A stretch of DNA of 64,000 nt from a virus (IMGVR_UViG_3300043444_000140:1-64000); one strand, 5' to 3'; numbered from the stretch's first letter, positions 43,939 to 53,306 are shown. Program-made: numbers and translations. Notes: generated from the sequence alone by a model not told the origin.

Positions 43939-45581
43939 TGTCAGAGCACTATATCCGTGACCTTGGGCTAGACGAACTGCAAAAGCAGGATGACACCTTT
44001 AAGGCACAAGACCCATTCAATCGTTCATGGGAAGAACTTAAGGGATTCTCTGGTATTGAGAAAAACTTTAAGCGTAGAACAGATAGAATCGAAAAGGCTA
44101 ATAATGACTCTGTCGTAGAGAGCACCCTACAGTACAACAATGTTGACGTAACCTCACTAGGCTACCAGGACAGTGCTTTGGCTGTACGTGGCGGTATCAA
44201 TGGAGCATCTTCAAAGGAAATTAATCCAGGTAAGGTATACCGCAATGGATATGGTCTATTCGACGTAATTACCCCACCATGGAACCTATACGAACTATCA
44301 AACTATTACGACAGATCATTTGCTAACCACGCAGCAATTGATGCTAAGGTAGAAAACATTGTTGGTCTAGGATATGACATGCAGGCTACCCAGAGAGTCC
44401 TAATGGCTCTTGAGGCATCTGACAATCCATCTGCAACAGACAAGGCACGTAAGCGTATAGAACGTGCAAAGGTAGAGGTCAAGGAGTGGTTCGAATCACT
44501 TAACTCTGACGAGTCAATGACATCAACCTTTATGAAGGTTTGGACAGACTATGAGTCTACTGGAAATGGATATCTAGAAATTGGTAGAACTATTACTGGA
44601 GAGATTGGCTATGTAGGTCACATCCCTGCTACAACAATGCGTGTACGTCGCTTGCGTGACGGATACATCCAGATCATTGGAAATAAGGTTGTTTACTTCC
44701 GTAACTTTGGTGCAAAGAACGTAAACCCAATCACAAACGATCCACGACCAAACGAAATTATTCACATTAAGCAGTATTCGCCATTGAACTCTTTCTATGG
44801 AGTCCCAGACATCCTTGCTGCTATTGGGGCATTGCAGGGTGACCTGCTTGCGTCACAGTACAACATTGACTACTTCACCAACAAGGGTGTGCCTCGCTAT
44901 ATCGTAACTCTTAAGGGTGCAAAACTTTCAGAAGAGGCAGAGGACAAGATGTTCCGATTCCTACAGACAAGCCTAAAGGGACAGAACCACAGAACTCTAT
45001 ACATTCCACTTCCAGGAGACTCAGATACCAATAAGGTTGAGTTTAAGATGGAGGCAGTCGAAAGCGGTACACAAGAGGCATCGTTCAACGAATACCGTAT
45101 CCGTAACCGTGACGACATTCTAGTTGCTCACCAGGTACCTCTATCAAAGATTGGTGGCGGTGACTCAGCAGCCATTGCTGCAGCACTAGCACAAGACCGC
45201 ACATTCAAGGAGCAGGTAGCCAGACCAGCACAACGCAACCTTGAGAAGGTACTTAACAAGATCATCAAAGAGAAGACAGACATTGTTGAACTCAAGTTTA
45301 ATGAACTGACCCTGACAGATGAAATTGCACAGTCACAGATTATCGAGCGTTACGTTCGTAATCAGGTTATGACTAGAAACGAAGCACGTGAAGTTCTTGG
45401 TCTTCCACAGATGGAGGAGGCAGACGAGTTTCTTGAGTTGAACGCAAGACAGGCTGCAGACGCTACAGCAAACACAGCACAGACCAGACAGAGGGACGCA
45501 GAGAGAAGTTCAAACTCTTCGGACAACTCTGCAACGGTTGCTGGTAGAAATCCGAAAGGTGAAGGACGCTCCGTTCAATAA
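43938..45581 (+). CDS. Portal protein
   Basis: 547 residues, PBSX/HK97-type portal. Key stretch: TPPWNLYELSNYYDRSFANH, AAIDAKVENIVGLGYDM, YESTGNGYLEIGRT, NEIIHIKQYSPLNSFYGVPD, LLASQYNIDYFTNKGVPRYI and QVPLSKIGGG. It forms the dodecameric DNA gate at one capsid vertex. The acidic and polar C-terminus is typical. Confidence 0.92.
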   Translation: MSEHYIRDLGLDELQKQDDTFKAQDPFNRSWEELKGFSGIEKNFKRRTDRIEKANNDSVVESTLQYNNVDVTSLGYQDSALAVRGGINGASSKEINPGKVYRNGYGLFDVITPPWNLYELSNYYDRSFANHAAIDAKVENIVGLGYDMQATQRVLMALEASDNPSATDKARKRIERAKVEVKEWFESLNSDESMTSTFMKVWTDYESTGNGYLEIGRTITGEIGYVGHIPATTMRVRRLRDGYIQIIGNKVVYFRNFGAKNVNPITNDPRPNEIIHIKQYSPLNSFYGVPDILAAIGALQGDLLASQYNIDYFTNKGVPRYIVTLKGAKLSEEAEDKMFRFLQTSLKGQNHRTLYIPLPGDSDTNKVEFKMEAVESGTQEASFNEYRIRNRDDILVAHQVPLSKIGGGDSAAIAAALAQDRTFKEQVARPAQRNLEKVLNKIIKEKTDIVELKFNELTLTDEIAQSQIIERYVRNQVMTRNEAREVLGLPQMEEADEFLELNARQAADATANTAQTRQRDAERSSNSSDNSATVAGRNPKGEGRSVQ

Positions 45582-45633
45582 ATGTGTTATAATAAAGTAA
45601 CAAAGTTTAAAAAGGGCTCTATAATTAACTAGT

Positions 45634-46965
45634 ATGACTATTTCAAAAGCACATTGGGACACTGAAGGCGAAAACGTTCGCCTATCAATGCCGTTCAGCA
45701 AGGTTGATCAGGAACGTCGCATCGTTTCTGGCTTCGCCACGCTTGACAATGTTGACAGACAAAAAGACATTGTTACAGCAGAAGCCTCTATGAAGGCTTT
45801 CTCTAAGTTCCGTGGGAACATTCGTGAAATGCACCAGCCACTAGCAGTAGGCAAGATGGTAGCGTTCAGAGAAGACAAGTATTTTGACCCTGAGACCAAG
45901 AAGTTCTATTCTGGTGTTTATGTTTCTGCATACGTCTCAAAGGGTGCACAGGACACCTGGGAGAAGGTACTTGATGGTACCCTTTCAGGTTTTTCAATTG
46001 GCGGTAGAATGAATAAGTACGAAGATGCTTATGACGAGAAGATGGATTCTGCCATTCGTATTATTAAGGAGTATGACCTACATGAACTTTCATTGGTAGA
46101 CACTCCAGCAAATCAATTTGCAAATATCCTATCTGTTCAAAAGGTGGATGGCGTAGACACCATCAAGGGTGATGTTGCTAACGTAGAAATTGAAAACGTA
46201 TTCTGGGATCCAGAATCTGGAGTTGTTAAGATTTCAGAGAACGAGGTTGAGGTAAGCCCAGCCACAGGAAACCAAATGCAAAATATAGGTTTTGTCGAAA
46301 AGTCAGATAATGAAAAACTAGACATGATAAAGTTCTTAGTTGACAGTGCTAAAGGCATTAATACTAAGATGAATAAGGAGGCTAGTCCTATGAATGAAAC
46401 AACAAACGAAGTAGCAGTTGAAGAAACTGTTGCAGTTGAAGAAACACAGGTCGCTCCAGAGGCAGATGCTACAGAGGAAGCAGTTGAGGCACCAGCCGAG
46501 ACCGTAGACGCTGTTGAATCAGCAGTTGAGAAGGCAGCAGATGCTGACGAGGACGACGTTCCTGGTACTGAAGTTATGGAAGAATCAGAAGATTCTGACA
46601 AGGACGAGATGACCGAGAAGTCGGAGACTGTTGAAGAAGTATCTAAAGCAGATGCTGTTGCTGAATCAGTAGCAGAGATCAAGAACACTCTAACATCAGC
46701 CTTTAGCGATCTAGCATCAACCATCAAGTCTCTACAGACTCAGGTTGATGAACTAAGCAAGTCTGTGGATTCCGTAAAAAATGAGGTAACGGATTCAAAG
46801 CAGATTTTCAATGAATTTGGAAAGAGAGTGGACGCTGTTGAGGCAGACACCGCTTTCCGCAAGTCTGGCGATCTAGGCGAGATCGTACAGGAAAATGAAC
46901 CAGAACAGGTTCAGAAATCCCTATGGGACGGTCGTTTCCTCAAAACTGCCGATCTATTTAGATAA
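45634..46965 (+). CDS. Prohead protease (S78-like) fused to scaffold domain
   Basis: 443 residues. Protease part (about 1-170): SGFATLDNVDRQKDIVTAEA, catalytic His67 in REMHQP, Ser121 in LSGFSIGGR and HELSLVDTPANQ. From about 250 a Glu/Ala-rich acidic region and a coiled coil (IKNTLTSAFSDLASTIKSLQ) look like a capsid scaffold. Leaderless start: TATAAT (45620-45625) 8 nt before ATG; another TGTTATAAT at 45588. An internal RBS and ATG at 46390 could give the scaffold alone. Confidence 0.88.
   Translation: MTISKAHWDTEGENVRLSMPFSKVDQERRIVSGFATLDNVDRQKDIVTAEASMKAFSKFRGNIREMHQPLAVGKMVAFREDKYFDPETKKFYSGVYVSAYVSKGAQDTWEKVLDGTLSGFSIGGRMNKYEDAYDEKMDSAIRIIKEYDLHELSLVDTPANQFANILSVQKVDGVDTIKGDVANVEIENVFWDPESGVVKISENEVEVSPATGNQMQNIGFVEKSDNEKLDMIKFLVDSAKGINTKMNKEASPMNETTNEVAVEETVAVEETQVAPEADATEEAVEAPAETVDAVESAVEKAADADEDDVPGTEVMEESEDSDKDEMTEKSETVEEVSKADAVAESVAEIKNTLTSAFSDLASTIKSLQTQVDELSKSVDSVKNEVTDSKQIFNEFGKRVDAVEADTAFRKSGDLGEIVQENEPEQVQKSLWDGRFLKTADLFR
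46390..46965 (+). CDS. Nested scaffold product of the protease gene
   Basis: In-frame ATG at 46390 with AAGGAGG (46375-46381) 8 nt upstream, giving MNETTNEVAVEETV onward, 191 residues, exactly the acidic plus coiled-coil part. Nested protease/scaffold genes are known (lambda C/Nu3). Here the RBS is as good as that of the capsid gene. Confidence 0.6.
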   Translation: MNETTNEVAVEETVAVEETQVAPEADATEEAVEAPAETVDAVESAVEKAADADEDDVPGTEVMEESEDSDKDEMTEKSETVEEVSKADAVAESVAEIKNTLTSAFSDLASTIKSLQTQVDELSKSVDSVKNEVTDSKQIFNEFGKRVDAVEADTAFRKSGDLGEIVQENEPEQVQKSLWDGRFLKTADLFR

Positions 46966-46996
46966 CAAAATAAAAATCACTCAGGAGGTGAACAAT

Positions 46997-48145
46997 ATGT
47001 CGGAAGAAATTATTAAAAATCAGCCAGGAACATCTGGTAACCTAGGCGGAACCGCCCCAGGTCTTTACCAGGGTCAGGGTGCATTTGCATCAGGTTCAGA
47101 AGATGGTACCAACGTTCCAGGTAACTATACAACCGCTGGTGCAATTGGAAACATTCCAACCGCACTGACAGGTGTAACAAATGGTGCAAACGCTGTCAAT
47201 CCTTCGGGAGAAGCAGGTAGCGGTATCCTTCGTCCAGAACAGGCAAGACGTTTCATTGATTACGTATGGGATGCTACTGTACTCGCCAAGGATGGTCGCC
47301 GTGTGACCATGAGAGCAAACACTATGGAACTTGAAAAGGTTAACGTAGGTGAGCGTGTAATTCGTGCTGCTACTCAGGCTGTTGGTGACTACACCAACGC
47401 TGGTGCAGCATTCACAAAGGTAGAACTTACCACCAAGAAGATTCGTCTTGACTGGGAAGTTTCTGCAGAAGCACTTGAAGACGGTATTGAAGGTGGTGCT
47501 CTAGAGGATCACCTAGTACGTCTTATGACAAATGCATTCGCAAATGACATTGAGGATCTAGCAATCAACGGTACTGGCGACAGTGGCGATGGTGCATTCC
47601 TTGGTATCATGGATGGTTTTGTCAACAAGGCAAAGACCAATGGCGATGCTCACGAGTCAGTAGTAACTGTCTCAGGCAACGCTTGGACTCCAGATGTTAT
47701 GCAGGACATTATCTTGGCTATGCCTCGTAAGTACCGTGCACTTAAGTCTAACCTTAAGTTCTACGCAGGTACTGATGCATTCCAGGGTATTATCAAGCAC
47801 AACGGTACCCTTGCAGACGCAATCGCAGAAGCATTTGCTGGTACTCCAGCAGGTACTCCAGCAAACCGTCAGGCATACCTTGACGGTGCAGGTCAGACAT
47901 TCGGTGGAGCACGTACTACTCGTGTTCTAGGAATTGACGTGCAGGAAGTTCCTTACTACCCTGCAGGTTACGTTGACCTAACATTCCCTCAGAACCGTAT
48001 TTGGGGTTTCCAGAGAGACATCACTGTAAACCGTGAATACAAGCCGAAGAAGGACACAATTGAATACACAGTATTCGTCCGCTTTGGTGTACAGTGGGAA
48101 GAAGAGGATGCAATCGCATTCGCAGACGCTGGTGCAGATTCGTAA
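46997..48145 (+). CDS. Major capsid protein (HK97 fold)
   Basis: 382 residues from ATG at 46997 (AGGAGG 8 nt upstream; the frame upstream lies in the protease). RRFIDYVWDATVLAKDGRRV, KVELTTKKIRLDWEVSAEAL, EDLAINGTGDSGDGAFLGIM and WGFQRDITVNREYKPKKDTI are typical of actinophage capsid proteins. The first 60-70 Gly-rich residues could be a delta domain cut by the protease. Confidence 0.9.
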   Translation: MSEEIIKNQPGTSGNLGGTAPGLYQGQGAFASGSEDGTNVPGNYTTAGAIGNIPTALTGVTNGANAVNPSGEAGSGILRPEQARRFIDYVWDATVLAKDGRRVTMRANTMELEKVNVGERVIRAATQAVGDYTNAGAAFTKVELTTKKIRLDWEVSAEALEDGIEGGALEDHLVRLMTNAFANDIEDLAINGTGDSGDGAFLGIMDGFVNKAKTNGDAHESVVTVSGNAWTPDVMQDIILAMPRKYRALKSNLKFYAGTDAFQGIIKHNGTLADAIAEAFAGTPAGTPANRQAYLDGAGQTFGGARTTRVLGIDVQEVPYYPAGYVDLTFPQNRIWGFQRDITVNREYKPKKDTIEYTVFVRFGVQWEEEDAIAFADAGADS

Positions 48146-48161
48146 TCTGTAACACCCTTTA

Positions 48162-48195
48162 AGAGGGGGCAGGGCTTCGGCTCTGCCCTCTTTTT
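48162..48195 (+). terminator. Strong intrinsic terminator after capsid gene
   Basis: AGAGGGGGCAGGGC-TTCG-GCTCTGCCCTCT followed by TTTTT. Confidence 0.9.
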
Positions 48196-48233
48196 CATTA
48201 TAATCTGTTATAATTAATATTTAGGAGGTTCTT

Positions 48234-48605
48234 ATGTCAGATGAACTAATTAATGAAGAAGAGCAATTTCTAGCACTACTCGCAGAAGAGGCAGAAGAGA
48301 TTGCAGCGAAGAAAGAGGCGGAAGCCACTGAAGAAGTCGCAGAAGAAAAAGAAGAGCCAGTACTTGTAGAAGAAAAGGTTTTTGACGTAGCAGAGGAAAA
48401 GCCTGCAAAGGCTGCAAAGACTGAAAAGAAGTCAGCAGAGAAGACAGTAGCCCTTTTGTCTACAAGAAACGTAAACTGGAATGGCGTTGGTTCTGTACAG
48501 GTTGGTTACAACATTGTTACTGAAGAGCAGGCAGAAAAGTGGCTTACTCGTAACCACATTACTCTTGCAACACCAGAAGACGTTGCCAAGGGGTACGGTC
48601 TATAA
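48234..48605 (+). CDS. Acidic head-associated protein
   Basis: 123 residues: Glu/Ala/Lys-rich first 75 residues, then a compact C-terminal domain (RNVNWNGVGSVQVGYNIVTE, AEKWLTRNHITLATPEDVAK). Similar small proteins follow capsid genes and may act in decoration or head completion. TGTTATAAT (48209-48214), AGGAGG RBS. Confidence 0.6.
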   Translation: MSDELINEEEQFLALLAEEAEEIAAKKEAEATEEVAEEKEEPVLVEEKVFDVAEEKPAKAAKTEKKSAEKTVALLSTRNVNWNGVGSVQVGYNIVTEEQAEKWLTRNHITLATPEDVAKGYGL

Positions 48606-49730
48606 ATGGAGATTTTGAGAGTTCCACCATATCCAATTACAACAACCTGGAATTTGCCAGACAACAACTATGATTACATAGTATATGTTGAGGATTTGGT
48701 GGATCACTCAATTGAAGAGACCACAGTCACATCAAGTTCTACAGGCGTAGTTACCTATGTCTTGCCAGTAGCAAAGGTACAGTTTGATAGACAGTTCCTT
48801 ATCAGATTCTACGATCAAGAACATGAGCACATTATCCTGGAGTCAAATCTTGACATCGTTAGACCATATGTAGACCCAAACACACTGGGCGTAACCGCAT
48901 CTGAGATTTCAGATTACAAGAAATGGGAACTCATTGCAAGATCCCTAATTGACACTCATACAGGCATTGGTTTTTATAACCACAAATCTATCCTTCAGGT
49001 CCAGGGTAATGGACTAGACTACATGCCAGTATGGCGTGACGCAAACCGTGTGCTAAAAGTATACGAGAACAATGCTATGATCTACAATGGAGAAGACGTG
49101 GCAATCTCAATTACCGACTTTGCCACAACAGGAACAGACACAGTCATAGAAACAGCCTCTGCTCACGGTTTCTCAGTTGGAGACTCAATCACTCTAGCAG
49201 GATTTACAGATACGGATTATAACACTACTTATTCGGTTGCCGAAGTTGTGTCTACAACTGAATTTAGAATTGCAACAACTGTAGAGCCAACACTTAACGG
49301 TGCCGAAACAGTAAAGAGAGTTTGGGCTTACACTTTCAAGGTAACACTAGACAACTCTGCTATCGTAAAAGAATTCACAGGATATACAAACATCATCACA
49401 ACAAACTATCCTAGGCTTCCAATTGCTAGAGGAGATTATGCATACGACGAAAGCAATTATGGAACATTCGTAAATGGTGCAGACTATCTGTTTGTTCTCG
49501 ACGAGGGTTTCCGTGCCATTCCACCAGACGTTGAAAGAGCAGCAGCGATGCTTATTGACGATCTGAAGTGTGGTAGATTAGACTACTACCAGAAGTATGT
49601 CACTACATACAACACAGACCAGTATAGAATTCAGTTCGACAAGAAGATGCTAGAAGGAACAGGTAACCTCATAGTAGACAAGATACTTGATAAGTATATG
49701 AAGTCTATTACTAAAGTTGGGGTGCTATAA
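48606..49730 (+). CDS. Head-to-tail connector (adaptor)
   Basis: 374 residues, starting directly after the previous stop. Residues about 100-140 (ISDYKKWELIARSLIDTHTG) and the C-terminus (IPPDVERAAAMLIDDLKCGR, YYQKYVTTYNTDQYRIQFDK) fit the helical adaptor family. An inserted beta domain (ITDFATTGTDTVIETASAHG) is present in the middle. Position after the capsid supports the call. Confidence 0.7.
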   Translation: MEILRVPPYPITTTWNLPDNNYDYIVYVEDLVDHSIEETTVTSSSTGVVTYVLPVAKVQFDRQFLIRFYDQEHEHIILESNLDIVRPYVDPNTLGVTASEISDYKKWELIARSLIDTHTGIGFYNHKSILQVQGNGLDYMPVWRDANRVLKVYENNAMIYNGEDVAISITDFATTGTDTVIETASAHGFSVGDSITLAGFTDTDYNTTYSVAEVVSTTEFRIATTVEPTLNGAETVKRVWAYTFKVTLDNSAIVKEFTGYTNIITTNYPRLPIARGDYAYDESNYGTFVNGADYLFVLDEGFRAIPPDVERAAAMLIDDLKCGRLDYYQKYVTTYNTDQYRIQFDKKMLEGTGNLIVDKILDKYMKSITKVGVL

Positions 49731-50179
49731 TGCCTACCTGCGAATCAACCAGTTTTACCTTTCCACTGCTTGCAGACATCTTTTACCCAATTGTTGAGCA
49801 AACTGCTTTGGGAAGCATTAAGAAGCAGTGGATTCACGACAAAACTCTAGCCTGTAGCCTAACAACAGCAGGATCAGCACTGGCAGAGGATGTTAAGCCA
49901 AACGTAAACATTACAAAAGAACTTATCTTGCTAGGACGAATTAGGTCAGACATTCGGGTATCAAGTTCAGACTCAAGAAACGCCATCACCAACATCCTGA
50001 TAACAAACATTAGAGATGTAAATGGTAATGAGATATATGTAGAGACATCTGGACCAAGATCTGGAAAGTCTACGCTATTTGAAATTGCAACCAATGAGCC
50101 TTTTATCAATCCTTTTGGCAGTGTCGAATACTACAAGGTAGTTCTCAGAAGATCAGAAAACCAAGGAACTGATGTCTAA
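49730..50179 (+). CDS. Head closure/stopper protein
   Basis: 149 residues, TAATG-coupled. Beta-rich, with SIKKQWIHDKTLACSL near the start, as in stopper proteins that seal the connector. Identity rests mostly on order and size. Confidence 0.55.
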   Translation: MPTCESTSFTFPLLADIFYPIVEQTALGSIKKQWIHDKTLACSLTTAGSALAEDVKPNVNITKELILLGRIRSDIRVSSSDSRNAITNILITNIRDVNGNEIYVETSGPRSGKSTLFEIATNEPFINPFGSVEYYKVVLRRSENQGTDV

Positions 50180-50844
50180 TGTTAACAATGAGCCTAGACC
50201 TTAAAGCATTTAACAAGGATATGAAAAATATTCTGGCATACTCTAATGGATTTCTAGAAGGTGCAGAGAGAGCCAAGCCAGCACTACTGGGTCTGCTTGG
50301 TGCTAGAATTTCAGAAATGCTAAAAGAGTTTGTAGACTCAAATGCCAGGGTGAACCCAGAGACACTTCACCACGTATATGAGTGGTATCAAACAGGAAGT
50401 CCAAACTCAAGACTATTTGAAATTAACTACACAGTTACAGGAGGTGGACTATCAATGTCTTCCTCATTCAGTCAATCCAGAAGCATTAAGTCTGGATCAA
50501 GGGTGCCATTCTACAACAAGGCTTTTATCATGGAGAATGGTGTTCCTGTAACAATTACACCAAAGACAAAGTTGGTTTTTGACGTTGATGGAGAGACCGT
50601 CTTTACGTCAAAGCCAGTAACTGTCAATAATCCTGGAGGACCAACAAAGGGTGAATACCAAAAGGTATTCGATTTATTCTTTGACGTATACCTAAAGCAG
50701 TCATTTTTGAATGATGCAGGCATTCTTGGAAACCTAAGACAGGCAAAAGATTTTGACGCTAAGTTTTCGTCTGCAAAACGTGGGGGCAGGGCATTAGGAC
50801 TAACAACAGGGTATAATTGGATGATGAAGGCAGGTAAAGAATAA
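50179..50844 (+). CDS. Neck/tail completion protein (HK97 gp10-like)
   Basis: 221 residues, TAATG-coupled. LGARISEMLKEFVDSNARVN, PETLHHVYEW and a basic C-terminus. Size and location between stopper and tail terminator fit the gp10-like family. Confidence 0.6.
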   Translation: MLTMSLDLKAFNKDMKNILAYSNGFLEGAERAKPALLGLLGARISEMLKEFVDSNARVNPETLHHVYEWYQTGSPNSRLFEINYTVTGGGLSMSSSFSQSRSIKSGSRVPFYNKAFIMENGVPVTITPKTKLVFDVDGETVFTSKPVTVNNPGGPTKGEYQKVFDLFFDVYLKQSFLNDAGILGNLRQAKDFDAKFSSAKRGGRALGLTTGYNWMMKAGKE

Positions 50845-51386
50845 TGGCAAAGACATATCCACCAGTATTTATTAACAACTATCTTAAAGAAAAGATCAAC
50901 GCATACTTTGAGTCAAATCCTTTTGACGGTATAGTGAATGAAGTAAACATTCCATTCTTCCCCACAACGCCAACAGATATAGACGCACTGACAGAAACAT
51001 TCCCAACAAGCCAGGGAACCTTTGCGGTATACGATAGAATGTTTAAGTACAGAAGAACCCCATTCCCACACATCAAGTCAGAGCAACTTTTATACTACTT
51101 TTACAAGATGCAGGGTGACTCAGAACTTATGATGGAAATATCTCAATTAGCATACGAACTTCTAGACCGTGAGGACGAGTCAGCCCAGGAGATAAATGAC
51201 TGGATTCGTTCAAAGGTGGTCAATGGAGTAGTTACCTTTTCTGGAGTAGACTTTTATCCTGTATTTTTCCATAGAATTAAGATGTACCAACTAGAAGAAA
51301 CTAGGGATATTGTGGACTTCGGTACAGCCAGAACCTTTGCTGGTAACAAGATAATTATTGATTACGATTACCATCAAACTGTATAA
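50844..51386 (+). CDS. Tail terminator protein
   Basis: 180 residues; TAATG coupling. RRTPFPHIKSEQLLYYFYKM and RIKMYQLEETRDIVDFG are like terminator-type proteins that cap the tail tube. Placed immediately before the tube gene. Confidence 0.6.
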   Translation: MAKTYPPVFINNYLKEKINAYFESNPFDGIVNEVNIPFFPTTPTDIDALTETFPTSQGTFAVYDRMFKYRRTPFPHIKSEQLLYYFYKMQGDSELMMEISQLAYELLDREDESAQEINDWIRSKVVNGVVTFSGVDFYPVFFHRIKMYQLEETRDIVDFGTARTFAGNKIIIDYDYHQTV

Positions 51387-51456
51387 AAAGGCTGTTATAC
51401 TTATAACTGAGGAAACATCGCCCAAAATTCCATAAAGAAATAAGAGGTGAAAAATT

Positions 51457-52158
51457 ATGGCATATACAAGAGGAACTAACACCAACATCATCGTTGGTGC
51501 AGCAGCACTATTTGTTTACAAGCCAGGTCAACTCGATGACCCAGCGAACCAACTACCAACATACGTTGATGGTATTTCGTACAAGGACGAGTTGTCAGGC
51601 TACATTGCAGATGCATTCTGGAACGGAAGCCCAGCCCAGACATCATCGAACGCAACTAGAGCAGCAAACTTCGAGAACATCGGTTACACCAGCAATGGTC
51701 TAGAACTACAGTTCCAGCCTGACTTCGGTGAAGTACAGGTTGACCAACTTCTTGACGTTGCAAAGTTGTACAAGCAAGGTATGCAGGTTAACCTAAATAC
51801 TTCGTTCGCAGAGGCAACTCTAGAGAACTTGCTTTACGCAACCGCAGCCAACCCAGACGACTTCGACAACGGAGTAACTAACCCAGACCTAAAGGAACTA
51901 ACCCTTTCTGCAGGTGACCTAGGTGAGTGCCCAATCGAGCGAGGTATCGTTGCAGTTGGTCCAGGTACTGGAGAATGTCAGCCTGACGAGCAGGTTGAGC
52001 GTATCTACATCGGTTACCGTGCACTCTCAATTGAGAATGTTACTGTATCGGCAAAGCGTGACGAGGCAACAATGTTTGAAGTATCATTTAGAATGCTTCC
52101 AGACAACTCTGCTTCTTACGGTAAGATCGTAGACCGTACCATCCCAGCAGTATCGTAA
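51457..52158 (+). CDS. Major tail (tube) protein
   Basis: 233 residues: MAYTRGTNTNIIVGAAALFV, SNGLELQFQPDFGEVQVDQL, VSAKRDEATMFEVSFRMLPD. Own promoter TGTTATACT (51396-51401), AGAGGTG RBS, and a terminator behind it, as expected for a highly expressed tube subunit. Confidence 0.8.
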   Translation: MAYTRGTNTNIIVGAAALFVYKPGQLDDPANQLPTYVDGISYKDELSGYIADAFWNGSPAQTSSNATRAANFENIGYTSNGLELQFQPDFGEVQVDQLLDVAKLYKQGMQVNLNTSFAEATLENLLYATAANPDDFDNGVTNPDLKELTLSAGDLGECPIERGIVAVGPGTGECQPDEQVERIYIGYRALSIENVTVSAKRDEATMFEVSFRMLPDNSASYGKIVDRTIPAVS

Positions 52159-52177
52159 ATATAACTTAATATAGGAA

Positions 52178-52210
52178 GCCGTCCAGTTTAACTACTGGGC
52201 GGTTTTCTTT
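52178..52210 (+). terminator. Intrinsic terminator after tube gene
   Basis: GCCGTCCAG-n8-CTGGGCGGT followed by TTTCTTTTT. Confidence 0.85.
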
Positions 52211-52226
52211 TTGGTATACTTAGTAG

Positions 52227-52907
52227 ATGGCTACCGCAATATACAAATCTGCAATAATTGAAACCATTGATCGTGAGGAGATATACATCACTCCACTAAA
52301 AATCAAGTATCTAAGGTTGTTCATGGAAGAATTTGGCAATGTAAGAAAGTCTTCAAATAATGACGATGCCTTCACGTTTGTTTCTAAGTGTGCCCTGATC
52401 GCCATGAAACAGTACAAGCCAGAGATAAAGACAATTGAGCAGGTAGAAGACTCTTTTGACCTAGCAACGCTCTATACAGTTCTTGATATAGCAGCAGGCA
52501 TTAGCATGAAGAGCCCAGAAGACTCTGGAGAAAGTATCCCTGAGCAGGCTAATAGCAAAGAAAACAACTCTTGGGAAACTATAGACCTTGCTAAGTTGGA
52601 GTCAGAGGTGTTCTTGCTGGGTATTTGGAAAGACTATGAGGAACTAGAGTCATCTCTATCAATGCCAGAGTTATCGGAAACTCTCAACGCTAAACGAGAG
52701 CAGTCGTATAATGAAAAGAAGTTTATGGCATCACTCAAGGGTATTGACATTGACGGTGGTAAGCCAGAAGAGAACGCATGGGAAAAACTAAAGAACAAGG
52801 TTATGAATAAGGGTAAAGACTCTAACGACATTACTTCGCTTACTGGAGCAAGGGCTAGAAAAGCAGGCTTTGGTATCGGTATGGGCATGTCGTATGAAAA
52901 ACACTAA
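52227..52907 (+). CDS. Tail assembly chaperone, long form (G-T-like)
   Basis: 226 residues. N-terminal G-like domain (ITPLKIKYLRLFMEEFGNVR, ALIAMKQYKPEIKTIEQVED) continues in the same frame into a T-like domain (LLGIWKDYEELESSLSMPEL, KKFMASLKGIDID). Most siphophages make this form by a -1 frameshift; here it is one continuous frame. TGGTATACT (52215-52220) 6 nt before ATG: leaderless. Confidence 0.75.
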   Translation: MATAIYKSAIIETIDREEIYITPLKIKYLRLFMEEFGNVRKSSNNDDAFTFVSKCALIAMKQYKPEIKTIEQVEDSFDLATLYTVLDIAAGISMKSPEDSGESIPEQANSKENNSWETIDLAKLESEVFLLGIWKDYEELESSLSMPELSETLNAKREQSYNEKKFMASLKGIDIDGGKPEENAWEKLKNKVMNKGKDSNDITSLTGARARKAGFGIGMGMSYEKH

Positions 52908-52961
52908 TCTTAAATCTTTTGTTTATGTTATAATTAATAAGACCTTTAAAGGAGGAAACAC

Positions 52962-53276
52962 ATGGCAACAACCGTAAATGAAGCAAAGACAGTTACTATG
53001 CTTGACGGAACTAAAATTGAAATTAGACCACTAAAGATCTCTCTTCTTCGTCCATTCATGGACAAGTTCGAGAAGATCGCAGAGGTCGCAGACAATAACT
53101 CAAAATCAATGGACCTTCTTCTAGAATGTGTGGCTATTGCTATGAAGCAGTACAAGCCAGAACTAGCAGAGAAGCCAGCAGACTTGGAAGATCTTCTTGA
53201 CCTTCCAACAGTCTATGAAATTGTGGAGGAAGCATCTGGACTTAAGATTGCCCAGACTGCTGCTACACTACTGTAG
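52962..53276 (+). CDS. Tail assembly chaperone, short form (G-like)
   Basis: 104 residues aligned with the first part of 52227-52907: IRPLKISLLRPFMDKFEKIA, AIAMKQYKPELAEKPADLED, PTVYEIVEEASGLK. It lacks a T domain and stops cleanly. TGTTATAAT (52929-52934), AAAGGAGG RBS. Precedes the tape measure, as G/GT normally do. Confidence 0.75.
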   Translation: MATTVNEAKTVTMLDGTKIEIRPLKISLLRPFMDKFEKIAEVADNNSKSMDLLLECVAIAMKQYKPELAEKPADLEDLLDLPTVYEIVEEASGLKIAQTAATLL

Positions 53277-53306
53277 CAAAAAATAAAATAAAAGAGGTGT
53301 TTATGG

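Noticed and set aside
52880-53300. Programmed frameshift linking the chaperone genes
   Set aside because: The long chaperone is already one continuous frame, and the A-rich run near 53277 follows a stop with no downstream frame to enter.
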